A DNA stretch of 64,000 bases. Origin: Apodemus sylvaticus (lineage: Eukaryota > Chordata > Mammalia > Rodentia > Muridae). The DNA lies in contig NC_067480.1 of NCBI RefSeq assembly GCF_947179515.1, positions 7,869,501 to 7,933,500 of the forward strand, written 5' to 3'. A program made the translations under genes and the position numbers. Below the pieces are notes generated by a model. That model saw nothing but the letters and a program-made list of their open reading frames with translations, was not told the DNA's origin and searched no databases. Shown here piece by piece: positions 11,700 to 21,759 of this stretch. How positions within the stretch are numbered: position 1 is the stretch's first letter; every line of letters begins with the position of its first letter.

Positions 11700-11872
11700 A
11701 CTGGAGAGATGGCTCAGCAGTTAGGAGCACTGGGGGTCAGTTCCCTGCATTCACCTGGGCAGTTCACAACTGTCTGTGATTCCAGTTCCAGGGGATCTCA
11801 CACCCTCACATAGACAAACACGTAGGGAGACCACTAATGTAAATAAAAAAAAATTTTTTTAAAAAAATTAAA
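11700..11872 (+). mobile_element. B2/B3-group SINE
   Basis: The sequence starts CTGGAGAGATGGCTCAGCAG and contains TTCACAACTGTCTGTGATTC and CCAGTTCCAGGGGATCTCAC, with an A-rich tail. The 3' half is B3A-like. Confidence 0.88.
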
Positions 11873-12800
11873 GGAACATGTAGATTTTTTTAAAAATATA
11901 ACATATAACAGTATTGAGGATTGTGTTTTCTGTAATTTTTATAAATGTGTAAATATGTGACTCTGCAGGGCTCAAGGAACCAGTAGCAATATACTACTAA
12001 AGAAATAGTGTTGTGAGACAGGCTTTCTTTCATTTTAAAGGCTAGACTGGGGCCTGGATCTCACAGAATTCCTGTGTGGTCTCCCAACTGCTAATGATTA
12101 CAGGCATGGGGCACAAGCAGGAACAACATCTGTAGGATAAAGTAGAAAATCCTTTTATCGTCAAGGGCCACCATTTGGGGTCTCCTCAGCCACACATGTT
12201 ATGTGTCTATGCTCAGGAGGGTGGAATGTAAAGTGAAAACAAATTCATAAACATCTACAAATGTTTGGGCCTACCAAACATTTTTGGCAGCAGTAAGCCA
12301 TGTCATTTTTGTGAAGGGCATGTGTAAATATTTCACTGGTCCTTGAGAGTCAATTTACTGAAAGACACTGTCTCTTAGTAGGTGCTTAAGAGCTTTTGTC
12401 CTCGGAGATCAGTTCATAGCAATCCTGTCTACATTCTTCCTGCTTAAAACAGAGTCCACTTTGAAAGACATTGGTTTTCTGCCTCTGTCCTCTTTCTGCG
12501 GCTGCAGCGGTGGGGATAACAGAGCAGAGAGGAGAATTGGAGAGTGGGGTGGGCTGCTACGGGGCTTGCCACCCTCACTTCCTGACTCAAGCTGGTGGAG
12601 AGGCTGAGAAACTGATGCTGTTTTGACTCAAAATCTGTAAAATCGGCGGATTTGATCCACTCAAGAAAGAAGAAATGAGTCTATGACATCTTAACCAGAA
12701 CCTGACAGAGAGGTGTTCCCATTTTTACTGGCTTTTTGTTTACACTGGGACCCCTCACCCGGCCTCCTATGGGTAGTAAGGAGGCTCCTAGCCTGCCCAC
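11873..12800. other. Unassigned sequence
   Basis: Mostly unassigned. A fragment at 12030-12110 ending in GATTACAGGCATGG may be a very old B1. Confidence 0.45.
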
Positions 12801-12968
12801 CTTTTTTTTTTTTTTTTGGTTTTGGTTTTTGGTTTTTCAAGACAGTTTCTCTGTATAGCCCTGGCTGTCCTGGAACTCACTTTGTAGACCAGGCTGGCCT
12901 CAAACTCAGAAATTCACCTGCCTCTGCCTCCCAAGGGATTAAAGGCGTGTGCCACCACTGCTCTGCTC
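12801..12968 (-). mobile_element. B1 SINE
   Basis: T15 tail, AAGACAGTTTCTCTGTATAG, CCTGGCTGTCCTGGAACTCA and GGATTAAAGGCGTGTGCCAC. Full length with low divergence. Confidence 0.95.
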
Positions 12969-13108
12969 CTGCCCCATCTTTTAGAACCAATACAGAATTG
13001 GGTCAAAAGCCCCAACTTCTAAGAGTCCCTGTGGCTCAAGCCCCCATCCCCACCTCCATCCCAGAAAGCCAACTAAAGAGAAGCTGGCGGCAAAGTCAAG
13101 AAAAGAGC

Positions 13109-13178
13109 ATTATTATCACTATTACTATTTGCTGCTGCTGCTGCTGCTGCTGTTGTTGTTATTATTATTATTATTATA
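13109..13178. repeat. Compound triplet microsatellite (CTG)n(TTG)n(TTA)n
   Basis: About seven CTG units run into three TTG and six TTA units, preceded by imperfect ATT/ACT units. The gradual change of unit suggests point mutation spreading within one array. Confidence 0.97.
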
Positions 13179-13535
13179 TAAAGGGCATGATCACACTGGC
13201 AAGTGCAGAACACTGTTTCAGAGTGCTCGTAAGACTCTCTGAGTTGTATAGGGAAAAGAGGCTGAGCCCAAGTTTCCCTGGTGAGTCCTGGTGATCTTTT
13301 TGATGTGGATGAGTCTCGGTCATGTGACCTTGGCCCATCATTTCAGGGTCCATCAAGCAGGACTTTGTTGGTTACACCTAAGCAAAAACCTCCCTTGCTT
13401 AGGCGTAACAGTAGTCCTTTGTCGCAGTTGTCTGCCTGTCCAGCCCGTTGCTCCGAGGATCCAACCGATCCAACGTGGAGTAGAAAGACTCAGGAGACCT
13501 CAGGACTGGAAGGAAACAAGAGAGAAAGAAAACAG

Positions 13536-13718
13536 CCCGGCGGTGGTGGCGCACGCCTGTAATCCCAGCACTCTGGGAGGCAGAGGCAGACGGATTTCCG
13601 AGGTCTAGACAGCCAGGGCTACACAGAGAAACCCTGCCTCGAAAAAACCAAATAAAAACAAAACAAAACAAAACAAAACAAAACAAAATCAAAAAACCAA
13701 AAAACAAAAAAAAAAAAA

Positions 13719-13722
<4 letters not shown>
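13536..13722 (+). mobile_element. B1 SINE with internal deletion and long A-rich tail
   Basis: CCGGCGGTGGTGGCGCACGC, CTGTAATCCCAGCACTCTGG, then a jump to CAGCCAGGGCTACACAGAGA. About 30 bp of the B1 middle is missing, and the junction creates GTCTAGAC at 13603. The tail is (CAAAA)n then poly-A. Confidence 0.95.

Positions 13723-13723
<1 letters not shown>

Positions 13724-13755
<32 letters not shown>
13724..13755. repeat. (GA)16 microsatellite
   Basis: A pure GA run grown from the B1 tail. Confidence 0.97.
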
Positions 13756-13756
<1 letters not shown>

Positions 13757-14384
13757 CCAGACGAGCAGGAGGGTTTGCTCCAGGGCTTCGGAAACCCAAG
13801 TCTTGGCTTCCCTTCAGGGTGGATAAGCCAACAAATCACATAGCCTCCGCGCACCCACGGGAGGCAGAGAATGGGAAACAGGTCCAGGCTATCAAACCTC
13901 AAGGCCAGCGCCCAGTGAAGTATCTTCTCCAAAAGGAACTCCAGCCCTCCAAGGTTATACAGTCTTTACAAATAGTGCCACCAACTGGGGACATGCTCAA
14001 ACACGCAAGCCTATGGGGATATTATTTAACCCATCATAGTTTTATTTTTTAAATGCACTTATTAAAATAAATGTTATTTATGTAACTACACACTGAGTTT
14101 TGTTTTAATGAAATAATGGACAATTTTAACTAAAAAAATTCAAACATTGATAGATACGATACACATAACCTCTTTGAAACATTCCATGTTTTCAACAGTA
14201 TAGAATCCTGTGAGCAAGAGGTGTGAGACTCACTGACCTACAATATCGTTTTTAAATGGTTGAACTAGCCCACTCATAAATAATGCTGAGAATAAGATCC
14301 TTAAAGGTTAATTTGTGTAGGCCCTTACTTTCTTAGGATAGTTTTCAGGGGTGCTTCATTTAATGTGTGGGGTGTGTATGTACC
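13756..14384. other. Unassigned, A/T-rich toward the right
   Basis: No repeat or exon recognised. Confidence 0.5.
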
Positions 14385-14449
14385 TGTTAGTGTGTGCACA
14401 TGTGCATGGCTGATGTGTGAGGTATCTTATATCACTCTATTTTTTAAAT

Positions 14450-14755
14450 AGTGTGTGCACATGCATACACATACATGTATATATGTGTGTGTGTGTGCGC
14501 GCGCGCGCTTGTGTGTGTGTGTGCGTGCGCGCTTGTGTGTGTGTGTGTATGTATGTGCAGTGTGTATATATGTGCAGTGTGTGTGTATGTGCACGTGTGT
14601 GTATGTATGTGCATGTATGTGTATGTGCGCGTGTGTGTATGTGCACGTGTGTATGTGCACGTGTGTGTGTGCACACGTGTGTGTATGTATGTGCATGTGT
14701 GTGTGTGCATATGTGTGTGTATGTGCACGTATGTGTGTGTGTGCTCCTGTGGCAC
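14450..14755. repeat. Complex (GT)n/(GC)n/(GTAT)n tract, 300 bp
   Basis: Alternating purine-pyrimidine sequence almost throughout, including (GC)5 at 14496-14507 next to GT runs. The Cys/Val and His/Thr open frames on both strands are repeat artefacts. Confidence 0.97.
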
Positions 14756-14878
14756 ACGTGTGGAGATCGGAAGGTGACTCACAAGAACTGGCTCTCTCCT
14801 TCCACCTTGTGGATCGGGAGGCTTGAACATAAGGTTTGGTGGACGCTGACTATGAGGTCATCTCAGGTTTACTGACAG
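14756..14878 (-). mobile_element. B3-like SINE remnant
   Basis: GGAGATCGGAAGGTGACTCA and CTCTCTCCTTCCACCTTGTG resemble the tail half of a B3-type SINE in reverse. The head is poorly preserved. Confidence 0.5.
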
Positions 14879-15779
14879 ATGCCTCGTGAACTGAACCACC
14901 TTGGGTGGCTTCCTTACTTTTAACTTTTCCTAAACAGGGTCTTTCACTGCAGCTGGGGCTTCAGGGAGTCCAGGGAGCCTCCGTCTCTCCCTCCTTCCAG
15001 GGTTTCAGGCATCAAGCCCTGGGCCTGGCCTTACATGAATCTGAACCCCGGTCTTTTACCAACTACCTCAACCCCCGATTTAAAAAGCAAAACAAAACCT
15101 GTGCTTACTTTACAAGATGAAATAATACCAGCACGATGACCCACATTAGCTAGTAACCTATTTCTATCTCAGCCTATTTCTAGTCTGCTGCCTTCCAATA
15201 AACCAAGGGGAATAGAAATCATTTAAGACACTTCCTAGGTTAAGGGTTTGTCACTAGGCCATTATTCCCAAAGCGATCGGGCCATGTGGGCTCCAATTCA
15301 ATGGCTCTGGAATATTGCTGGAAAAGCAATGGATATGGCAAAGACCTAAATGTAATTGTAGACTGCCTTTATTTGTGGGCTATTGGTGAGATAAGCCCCG
15401 TCTTCCTAAAATACAAGGCTCAATGACTGATCAAGCCAGTCCTGACCTGACCTCCCTTCCCAACTGAGACTTCCAGTTGGTCTCCCACCCATAGCTGGCC
15501 TGGCGACATTCCTGAGCAAAATTCACTGCTGCCTTCTCTCCTTTTTTGACTTAAAGGCAGTGCCAGGCACTTAAAGGATTCAAAACATTTTTATGAATTA
15601 GTGACCGAAGTGTGGGACAGATCCGTATCCAGTGATCCTAAGGTGTTTAATCGCGTGTTTAAAAAGAACCCTGCCTCTCCTGTCAAGTGTCAGTCCTGTT
15701 CTATTCATCTGGATGTCTACTGCCTCATTCTTACATCGCAGGGCACAGCGGCTGAAGCCGAGGTAAGCCGCCCAACAGG
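14879..15779. other. Unassigned sequence upstream of the Twsg1 promoter
   Basis: Mostly free of recognisable repeats, in contrast to its surroundings, so promoter-proximal control elements could be here. I see no specific site I would defend. Confidence 0.5.
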
Positions 15780-16400
15780 TGGCAGCAGACTGACTGCAAA
15801 CGGGCGGGGCCGGGCTCCGCCAGAGGCCGGAGCGCACACACCTGGGGGCGTGGTCTGGGCGTGGTCAGCCCGGGGCTCCGGGGGCGTGGCCTGCGGCCCG
15901 GCGCGGGCGGGGAGCAGTGGGGGGGCGGGGAGCAGGGGGGGCGGACAGTGCGGGCCTGTGTGTCGGCGGCGCCGGGGTTCGCGGGAGCTGCTCCGAGGCT
16001 CGGCCGCCGAGAGGAGGCCGCGGCCACGGTGAGCGAGCGCGGGCGGGCGGGCGGGCGGCGGCTCGGAGACCAGGCCGCGGCGCTCGGCAGGGGTGCGGGC
16101 GCCGGGAAGCCCGAGCGGCGGGGACAAAGGGCCGCGGTGCCACCGCCTCCGGAACCCCGGGTCCGGGCGCCGGTGTGGGGCGTCGCGCTCCTCTCCGCGG
16201 TCACCTGGCTCCCGGGAGGACGGCGGGAAGACGCTCGGGGCTGCCGGGGGTGTCTGTGGGTCTCCGCGGCGGAGGGGCAGCACGGGCTGTGGGCTGGACG
16301 CCCACGGAGGCGGCTGGGTCCGCGGGGAGCGGGCGAGAAAATGGGATTACTAACGGTCTCCCGCCGGCGGTCCGGAGCGCTGGACTTTCTGTTTCAGAAC
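15780..16400 (+). promoter_or_regulatory. CpG island promoter of Twsg1
   Basis: Base composition changes sharply here to very high GC with many CpGs, the only such stretch in the window. GC boxes of the GGGCGGGG type lie near 15802, 15905, 15923 and 15936. CACCC/GGGCGTGG-type boxes lie near 15844-15862 and 15881. These would suit Sp1/KLF factors. I see no TATA box, so start sites are probably dispersed, as is usual for CpG-island promoters. The island continues about 350 bp into intron 1. Confidence 0.85.
15930..16028 (+). other. Twsg1: Twsg1 exon 1, 5' UTR (start approximate)
   Basis: The donor CACG/GTGAGC at 16028/16029 is a strong 5' splice site inside the CpG island. No in-frame coding start joins across it, because exon 2 has a stop (TGA, 18261-18263) just before its ATG, so this exon is non-coding. 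The left edge is a guess placed downstream of the clustered GC boxes; cap-site data would fix it. Confidence 0.6.
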
Positions 16401-16519
16401 GGAGTCATGCCCCATGCAAAGCCCGTGGTGGAGCGCCTTCTCATAGTTTTGTAACCAGCAGGGTCCACTTTCTAACCCGCCCTGCGTCAGAATTGTATTT
16501 TATTGTCTTGAGGGGATTT

Positions 16520-16735
16520 ATTTTGATTTTTTTTTTTAATGTATGCGTCTGTACGGGTGTGCATACTTTCGTCCTGGTGCTACTAGGGGCCAGAAGAAGC
16601 ACTGGATCCCCCAAAGCATAGTTGGACATGAAGACCCTTGTGCCCTGCCAGTGTTGGTGCTGGGAACCGAACTCAGGTCCTCTATAAGAGCAGCAAGTGC
16701 TCTTAAAACATCATCAAGCCATCTCTGGAGGCCCT
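16520..16735 (-). mobile_element. B3 SINE in Twsg1 intron 1
   Basis: AGGGGCCAGAAGAAGCACTG, GTGCTGGGAACCGAACTCAG and GCAAGTGCTCTTAAAACATC. Diverged. A short B1-like remnant follows at 16755-16850 (TGTTGGGATCACAGGCGTG). Confidence 0.82.
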
Positions 16736-16894
16736 TATTTTTATCGTTAATTTATCTAACTTGGAAGTAAAGCTGGTCTGCAAGTCATTATACTCCTGCC
16801 TTGCTTGCCAAATGTTGGGATCACAGGCGTGTCTCATCAGGCCCAGCTATTATTTAATTGATTTTGTTTGGAATTTGTCTTTTAGCCTTAAGAA

Positions 16895-17132
16895 ATTATA
16901 TCTTTACATTTTTAATGTGTGTATGCACACACATAAACACACTTTTGCACATTTATGCGTGCATGAGTATACCTGTGCACTAGTGCACCTGCTCCATGGT
17001 GTGTATATCAAAAGACAACTTTGGAGGGAGGCAATTCTCTTCCTGTTAAATTTGAGGAATAGAACTTAGGTGTTCAGGCTTGTCAGGTAAATGTTTTTAG
17101 CCACCTAGCTATATTGCCAGCCCCAAATTATA
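16895..17132 (-). mobile_element. B3-like SINE (old)
   Basis: An extended TG-rich tail, then AAGACAACTTTGGAGGGAGG, GGAATAGAACTTAGGTGTTC and a terminal TTGCCAGCCCC. Heavily diverged. Confidence 0.65.
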
Positions 17133-17394
17133 ACCCCTGTGAAAATTTGTGTTGGTGCCCTTCTGTTTTCTTTTTGTATTATACCTTCTTAATAACAGAA
17201 GAATCTACCATACTAACAGAAAGAATATCTTCACATTTACCTACAATTCTTAATGCAATTCATAATTTGCTGGCTTTTATTACTGGTGCATTTATATGAA
17301 TGGCTGTGAATCCTCACCTCTCTCTGAAGTACTTTACTAACAAAATGAGATAAACATCAGAATAATTTTCATTTAGAGTTTTGCTTTGATACGC

Positions 17395-17475
17395 AGATTT
17401 TAAAAATTGGAACTGAAGGTATAGTTGAGGTAGAAACCTTGCCTCACACTTGAGGCCCTGGGTTTATCTCTAGCT
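17395..17475 (+). mobile_element. ID-like remnant
   Basis: TGAGGTAGAAACCTTGCCTC and TTGAGGCCCTGGGTTTATCT keep the outline of an ID element, but the A and B boxes are decayed. Confidence 0.45.
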
Positions 17476-17544
17476 GCACGTGTGAACACAGATGCAGAGA
17501 ATTTAAAAGGTGCTTTAACATCATACAGTATTAATATCTCTAAA

Positions 17545-17718
17545 GATGCATTTTTATTGTTTTTAATTATGTGGATGTGAGAGTGTGTTTAGGTACCCTA
17601 GGGAGTCATAGGCTTCAGCTCCCCTCCCCCTGGAGCTAAAGTTACAGGTGATTGTGAGCTGCCCCAGATGGGTGCCAGGAACCAAACTCAATACCACTAA
17701 GCCCTATCTCTCCAGTCC
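17545..17718 (-). mobile_element. B3 SINE
   Basis: TGGAGCTAAAGTTACAGGTG, ATTGTGAGCTGCC, GGTGCCAGGAACCAAACTCA and a terminal ATCTCTCCAGTCC. Confidence 0.83.
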
Positions 17719-17739
17719 AGGGGTGTGTGTGTGTGTAAA

Positions 17740-17856
17740 AATAATTTTTTGAGGCAGGGTCTCACTAGCTAGCCTTGGCTGGACTTGAACATGCCTCCTG
17801 AGTTTCTGCCTCCTGAGTGCTGGAATTTAAAGGCCTGCACCACCACACCTGGCAGT
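17740..17856 (-). mobile_element. B1 SINE (old, B1F-like)
   Basis: TTTTTTGAGGCAGGGTCTCA, CTCCTGAGTGCTGGAATTTA and ACCACCACACCTGGC. Diverged. Confidence 0.82.
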
Positions 17857-18232
17857 GTTATTAGTCCTTACACGAGCTTAAGGTTAAATACTAAAATTGA
17901 TTTTAAATAGAATATGATGTTGAAACTTGGATAGTGGTGGTACAGTGGATCCTTTCAGCTTGCTGGGGTCTCAGAATGTTAACTAGGATTTTAATCATCC
18001 CCATGTCTGAGTTGTATTCTAGGTTCATTCTTTAAAGAAGGCCACTCAAGTCTAAATGTTTGAATGTTTAAGCGATCTTTGTGAATGTTCTTCAAATGAT
18101 CCCTCAGGGCTTTCGACTCAAGCTAGTAACTCTTGGCTTATATTCCCTGTGTTTTGTTTTTGTTTGTTTTCATCTTAGTTTGTAACCTACCACTTGCCTT
18201 CAAATTAAAATTTTTGTTTGCTTTGTTTCTAG
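17857..18232 (+). other. End of Twsg1 intron 1, unassigned plus 3' splice site
   Basis: Unassigned sequence ending in a pyrimidine-rich tract and TTTCTAG at 18226-18232. Confidence 0.6.
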
Positions 18233-18269
18233 CTTCTTGGGAGCTACCAAATAACCTCTTTGAAGAATC

Positions 18270-18389
18270 ATGACATCCCACTGTGTGGTGCTAACTCTAG
18301 CCTCCCTGATGTTCCTGATGTGCCTCCCCGTGTCACAGAGCTGCAACAAAGCCCTGTGTGCCAGCGATGTGAGCAAATGCCTCATTCAG
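18270..18389 (+). CDS. Twsg1: Twsg1 exon 2, coding part: start codon, signal peptide and first cysteines (residues 1-40)
   Basis: The exon opens after the acceptor TTTCTAG at 18232 and carries 37 nt of 5' UTR. The ATG at 18270 has A at -3 and an in-frame TGA nine bases upstream, which settles the start. Residues 1-24 are a hydrophobic secretion signal (VLTLASLMFLMCLP core), with cleavage expected before Cys25. Residues 25-40 carry Cys25, Cys30 and Cys37. The N-terminal half of TWSG1 is the part known to bind BMP ligands. The exon ends in phase 0 at CAG/GTAGGA. Directly after the donor, intron 2 begins as a 38-bp minisatellite that repeats this donor. The first residues differ from the mouse protein as I recall it. 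Confidence 0.95.
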
Positions 18390-18803
18390 GTAGGACTCGG
18401 GGTGCTTCCGCTCACACTGGGCCTCAGGTAGGAGTCGGGGTGCTTCCGCTCACACTGGGCCTCAGGTAGGAGTCGGGGTGCTTCCGCTCACACTGGGCCT
18501 CAGGTAGGACTCGGGGTACTTCCGCTCACACTGGGCCTCAGGTAGGAGTCGGGGTGCTTCCACTCACACTGGGCCTCAGGTAGGAGTCGGGGTGCTTCCG
18601 CTCACACTGGGCCTCAGGTAGGAGTCAGGGTGCTTCCGCTCACACTGGGCCTCAGGTAGGAGTCGGGGTGCTTCCACTCACACTGGGCCTCAGGTAGGAG
18701 TCGGGGTGCTTCCGCTCACACTGGGCCTCAGGTAGGAGTCGGGGTGCTTCCGCTCACACTGGGCCTCAGGTAGGATTCAGGGTGCTTCCGCTCACACTGG
18801 GCC
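18390..18803 (+). repeat. 38-bp minisatellite x 11, each unit carrying a splice donor
   Basis: Units begin at 18390 and then every 38 bp to 18770, with the last one cut 4 bp short. Each starts GTAGGA and ends in CTCAG, so each junction reads CAG/GTAGGA, the same as the real exon 2 donor at 18389/18390. Units differ by only one to three bases. The array begins exactly at the exon-intron border and spreads only into the intron. Using any later donor would add multiples of 38 nt and meet an in-frame TAG at 18429 or shift the frame. Confidence 0.98.
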
Positions 18804-19675
18804 GCTGTGCACAGGCAGAGCTGTGGCAATAAGCCGCAGCAGTGTGCACAGTCTGAGCACTGGGCCAGAGTCTGAGGTCCTGAACTTTAGGTTTTATCTC
18901 TGTGACTATCTTGTATCTGACCAAAAGTGGTTCAAGAAGTTCAGTTCTGCGTAGCTATGCTGCTGTATAAGCTGTTATGAGTGCTGAGCACACTGGTGTC
19001 TATAATCTAGCTTAGATGGCAGAGTCTTAATAACTATATTTAGAAGACTTTTAGCCTGTCAGTTAATAGATAGATTATTACATATAACATATTATTTTCC
19101 GGTTGCTGCGTAACAGATTATATCAAAACCTAGCAACTTCAGGCAAAAATACACTATCTCACGAAGCCTCTGAGGGACTCAAGTCTGGGGGCAGTGTGGC
19201 TGGGTGGTTGCGGGCCAGGCTCCCTCAGGTTGCAGGCCAACTGCTGGCCAGGGTTGTAAACTCTCCTTCCAAGTATGGGAAAAATTATCCTCTCCAATGG
19301 AAGCGAGGCAGCCAGCATAATTACCTGCCCTTTTGCTGAGATGAAAAGTGACAGTCATTTGGTGACATCCCTGTAGCTGGGAAAAGTTGTGGTTTTGACT
19401 TGTTCTGACCTGTTCCTGACTGCTAAGGCCATGACTCTTTGACTTAGCATCCTAGTTACTGCTCTCCATGCTGTGTGACAGTGACAGATGGATCACGGGG
19501 CTTCTCTTCCCCAGTCCCCCAGTCTTTCTCCCCTCAGGGGGTCATGTCTTCTGTGGCCTCCATTCTAGGTGCTAGCCATGGCCCACGGGATTTATTAACT
19601 GTGCATACAGGCTGAGTATGTATGAAGTGTTTATGACCAAAAGCATTTTACAGTTTGAAATGTTTAGAATTGCAT
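18804..19675. other. Unassigned intron 2 sequence, possible ancient DNA-transposon remnant
   Basis: At 19098-19230, GGTTGCTGCGTAACAGATTA followed by CCTAGCAACTTC recalls mammal-wide repeats whose consensus contains GTTGCTGTGTAACAAA. The family is not settled. The rest is unassigned. Confidence 0.35.
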
Positions 19676-19828
19676 AAATATATATAGTATGTATATATGT
19701 ATGTATAGAGGCAAATATACATTTCACACACACATATATATGTATATATGTGTATATATGTAATGTGTATATATCTGTATATACATATATGTATATATGT
19801 GTGTATATATATTCATATATATACATAT
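19676..19828. repeat. (TA)/(TATG)n AT-rich microsatellite
   Basis: About 150 bp of TATATG, TATACA and TATAT units, with ACACAC in the middle. Confidence 0.95.
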
Positions 19829-20148
19829 GTAATTACCTTGGTAGTGATACCCAGTCTAAAGAAAAAGCCTATTTGTTTCATGTGTGCTTTGCTTGCCTGA
19901 GAGTGACCTTATGCAGTATTTTTAGCATGCTGTTTTGACTGCAGCTCCTCATCTTCTGTCAGATGTGGAATTTTCCACTTGTGATGTCATGTTCATGCTC
20001 AGGGAGGCTTAGGGTTTTGAGCCTTTCGGATCCACATTTAGAAGGAGAGACACACAGCCTGTATTAGCTTTCCATGTAGCGTGTAAGAGCAATAACTTCG
20101 GCTGTAATTCTCACTTGAGACTATAGTCATAAGTCATTTTATACATCA

Positions 20149-20153
<5 letters not shown>

Positions 20154-20191
<38 letters not shown>

Positions 20192-20192
20192 T
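20154..20192. repeat. (GT)n microsatellite
   Basis: About 19 GT units with one CT. Confidence 0.97.
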
Positions 20193-20599
20193 GTGTGCCT
20201 ATTCCTGATATTTTTCTCCTTTTCATTAATATTTTGAATTCTAGTTACATTAATCACATACTGTGTAGAACCTTTGATTGCCTTTCAAATCAAACATTTA
20301 ACTAGAGAAATTTGATATTAATTTTAACTTTATTATGCCTTTGCGTGTGTGTGCATGTGTGTGTGTTAATTTAGGGGGCCTCATTTCCATGGCCCTCCAT
20401 CCCCTCTGACTCTTAGACTCTACCTCGCCTTCCACAGGGTTCCCTGAGCCCTGAGGGAGGGATTGGATTTGATAGAGTTGCTCAGTTAGGGCTTGAGTGG
20501 TCTGAGGCCTCTCACTGTCTGCATCATGCCTGGCTCTGGGTCTCCGTGTTTGTCCTCCTCTGCTGCAGAAGGAAGCTTCTGCGATGGCTGAGCCGGCAC

Positions 20600-21365
20600 T
20601 GATGCTATGTTTGGTAAAGGATGATATGTTTAGGTTACTTCGCTCAGATGATATTTCTAGTTCCATTCATTTACTTGCCAATTTCATTTTTTTTACTAGC
20701 TAAATAATACTCCATTGTATGAATGTATCACTTTTTTTTTATCCATTCATCTATTGAGGAACATCTAGGTTTTTTTTTTTTTTTCAAATTCTTCTTCTGT
20801 TTGTATTTTGTGGAATAGTTTGAGGAGTATTGTCATTAATTCTTCTTTGAAAGTCTGGTAGAATCCTGTACTAAAACCATCATGCTCTGGGCTTCTGTTG
20901 TTGTTGTTGTTGATAGACTTTCGATGCCTGCCTCTATCTCACTGGGGGTTATATAGGTCTGTTTAAATTGTTTATCTGAACTTGATTTAACTTTGATAAG
21001 GTCACCTATCAAGAACATTGCCCATTTCTTTTAGATTTTTCTGATTTGGCGGAGTATGGGTTTTTAAAGTATGTCTTTTTGAGTCTGTGGATTTCCTCAG
21101 TGTCTGTTGTTATGTTTCCCTTTTCATTTCTAGTTTTGTCAATTCAGGTACTGTCTTTCTGCCTTTTAATTATTTTAGATAAAGGTTGGTCAATCTCCTG
21201 ATTTTCTCAAACAACAATAACCACAACAAACCTTTGATTCATTGATTCTTTGGTCTTTGTTTTTATTTGATTGATTTTAGCCCTGAGATTGATTATTTTC
21301 TGCCATCTACTCGTTTTGGGTGTGGTTTCTCATTTTTGTTTTAAAGCTTTTAGGTTACTCTAGTG
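20600..21365 (-). mobile_element. L1 fragment, older, with internal deletion
   Basis: 20640-20775 matches the end of ORF2 in reverse (AATACTCCATTGTATGAATG; ATCCATTCATCTATTGAGGA). From 20785 it jumps to the reverse transcriptase to mid-ORF2 region (TTTGTGGAATAGTTTGAGGA; CTGTCTTTCTGCC), parallel to the large L1 at 5.5-10.9 kb but more diverged. About 2 kb of ORF2 is missing between the two parts. Confidence 0.85.
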
Positions 21366-21587
21366 AGTTCCAGGTCAGCCAAAAGCACATAGTAAGATCC
21401 TGTATAGTATAATAAAGTATACTGCAATACTGACTGCAGTGTTCATATAGCAAGAAAACTTATTTTCTCTGCTTTTTTTTTTTTTTACTTTAAACGTAGC
21501 CATCAATAGTAGGGCCACCTCATCCTAGAGCAGGTTGGAGGCCAGCCTTGGCTATAAAAGACCCTAGTTTAAAAAAATGAAAGTGAG

Positions 21588-21750
21588 AGCTGGGCAGTGG
21601 TGGGACACGCCTTCAATCCCAGCGCTTGGGAGTCAGAGGCAGGCAAATCACTAAGTTTGAAGCCAGCCTGGACTACAGAGTGAGTTCCAGGACAACCATA
21701 GCTACATAGAGAAACCCTGCCTTGAAAAACCATAAATGAATGAATGAATG
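21588..21750 (+). mobile_element. B1 SINE
   Basis: GCTGGGCAGTGGTGGGACAC, TTCAATCCCAGCGCTTGGGA and CAGCCTGGACTACAGAGTGA, with an (ATGA)n tail. Confidence 0.93.
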
Positions 21751-21759
21751 TGGGAGAAC

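Noticed and set aside
14417..14875. Open frames of 90-150 codons rich in Cys/Val or His/Thr
   Set aside because: They are translations of the alternating GT/GC microsatellite, present on both strands and in all frames.
15601..16621. Several 140-230 codon frames across the CpG island
   Set aside because: High GC removes stop codons on both strands. The real transcript uses this region as non-coding exon 1 and intron 1.
18260..18469. Alternative 69-codon frame overlapping Twsg1 exon 2
   Set aside because: It runs out of frame through the donor into the minisatellite. The family-matching frame starts at 18270.
18390..18803. CRISPR-like array or gene-internal coding repeat
   Set aside because: Head-to-tail 38-bp units without spacers, beginning at a splice donor, with in-frame stops.
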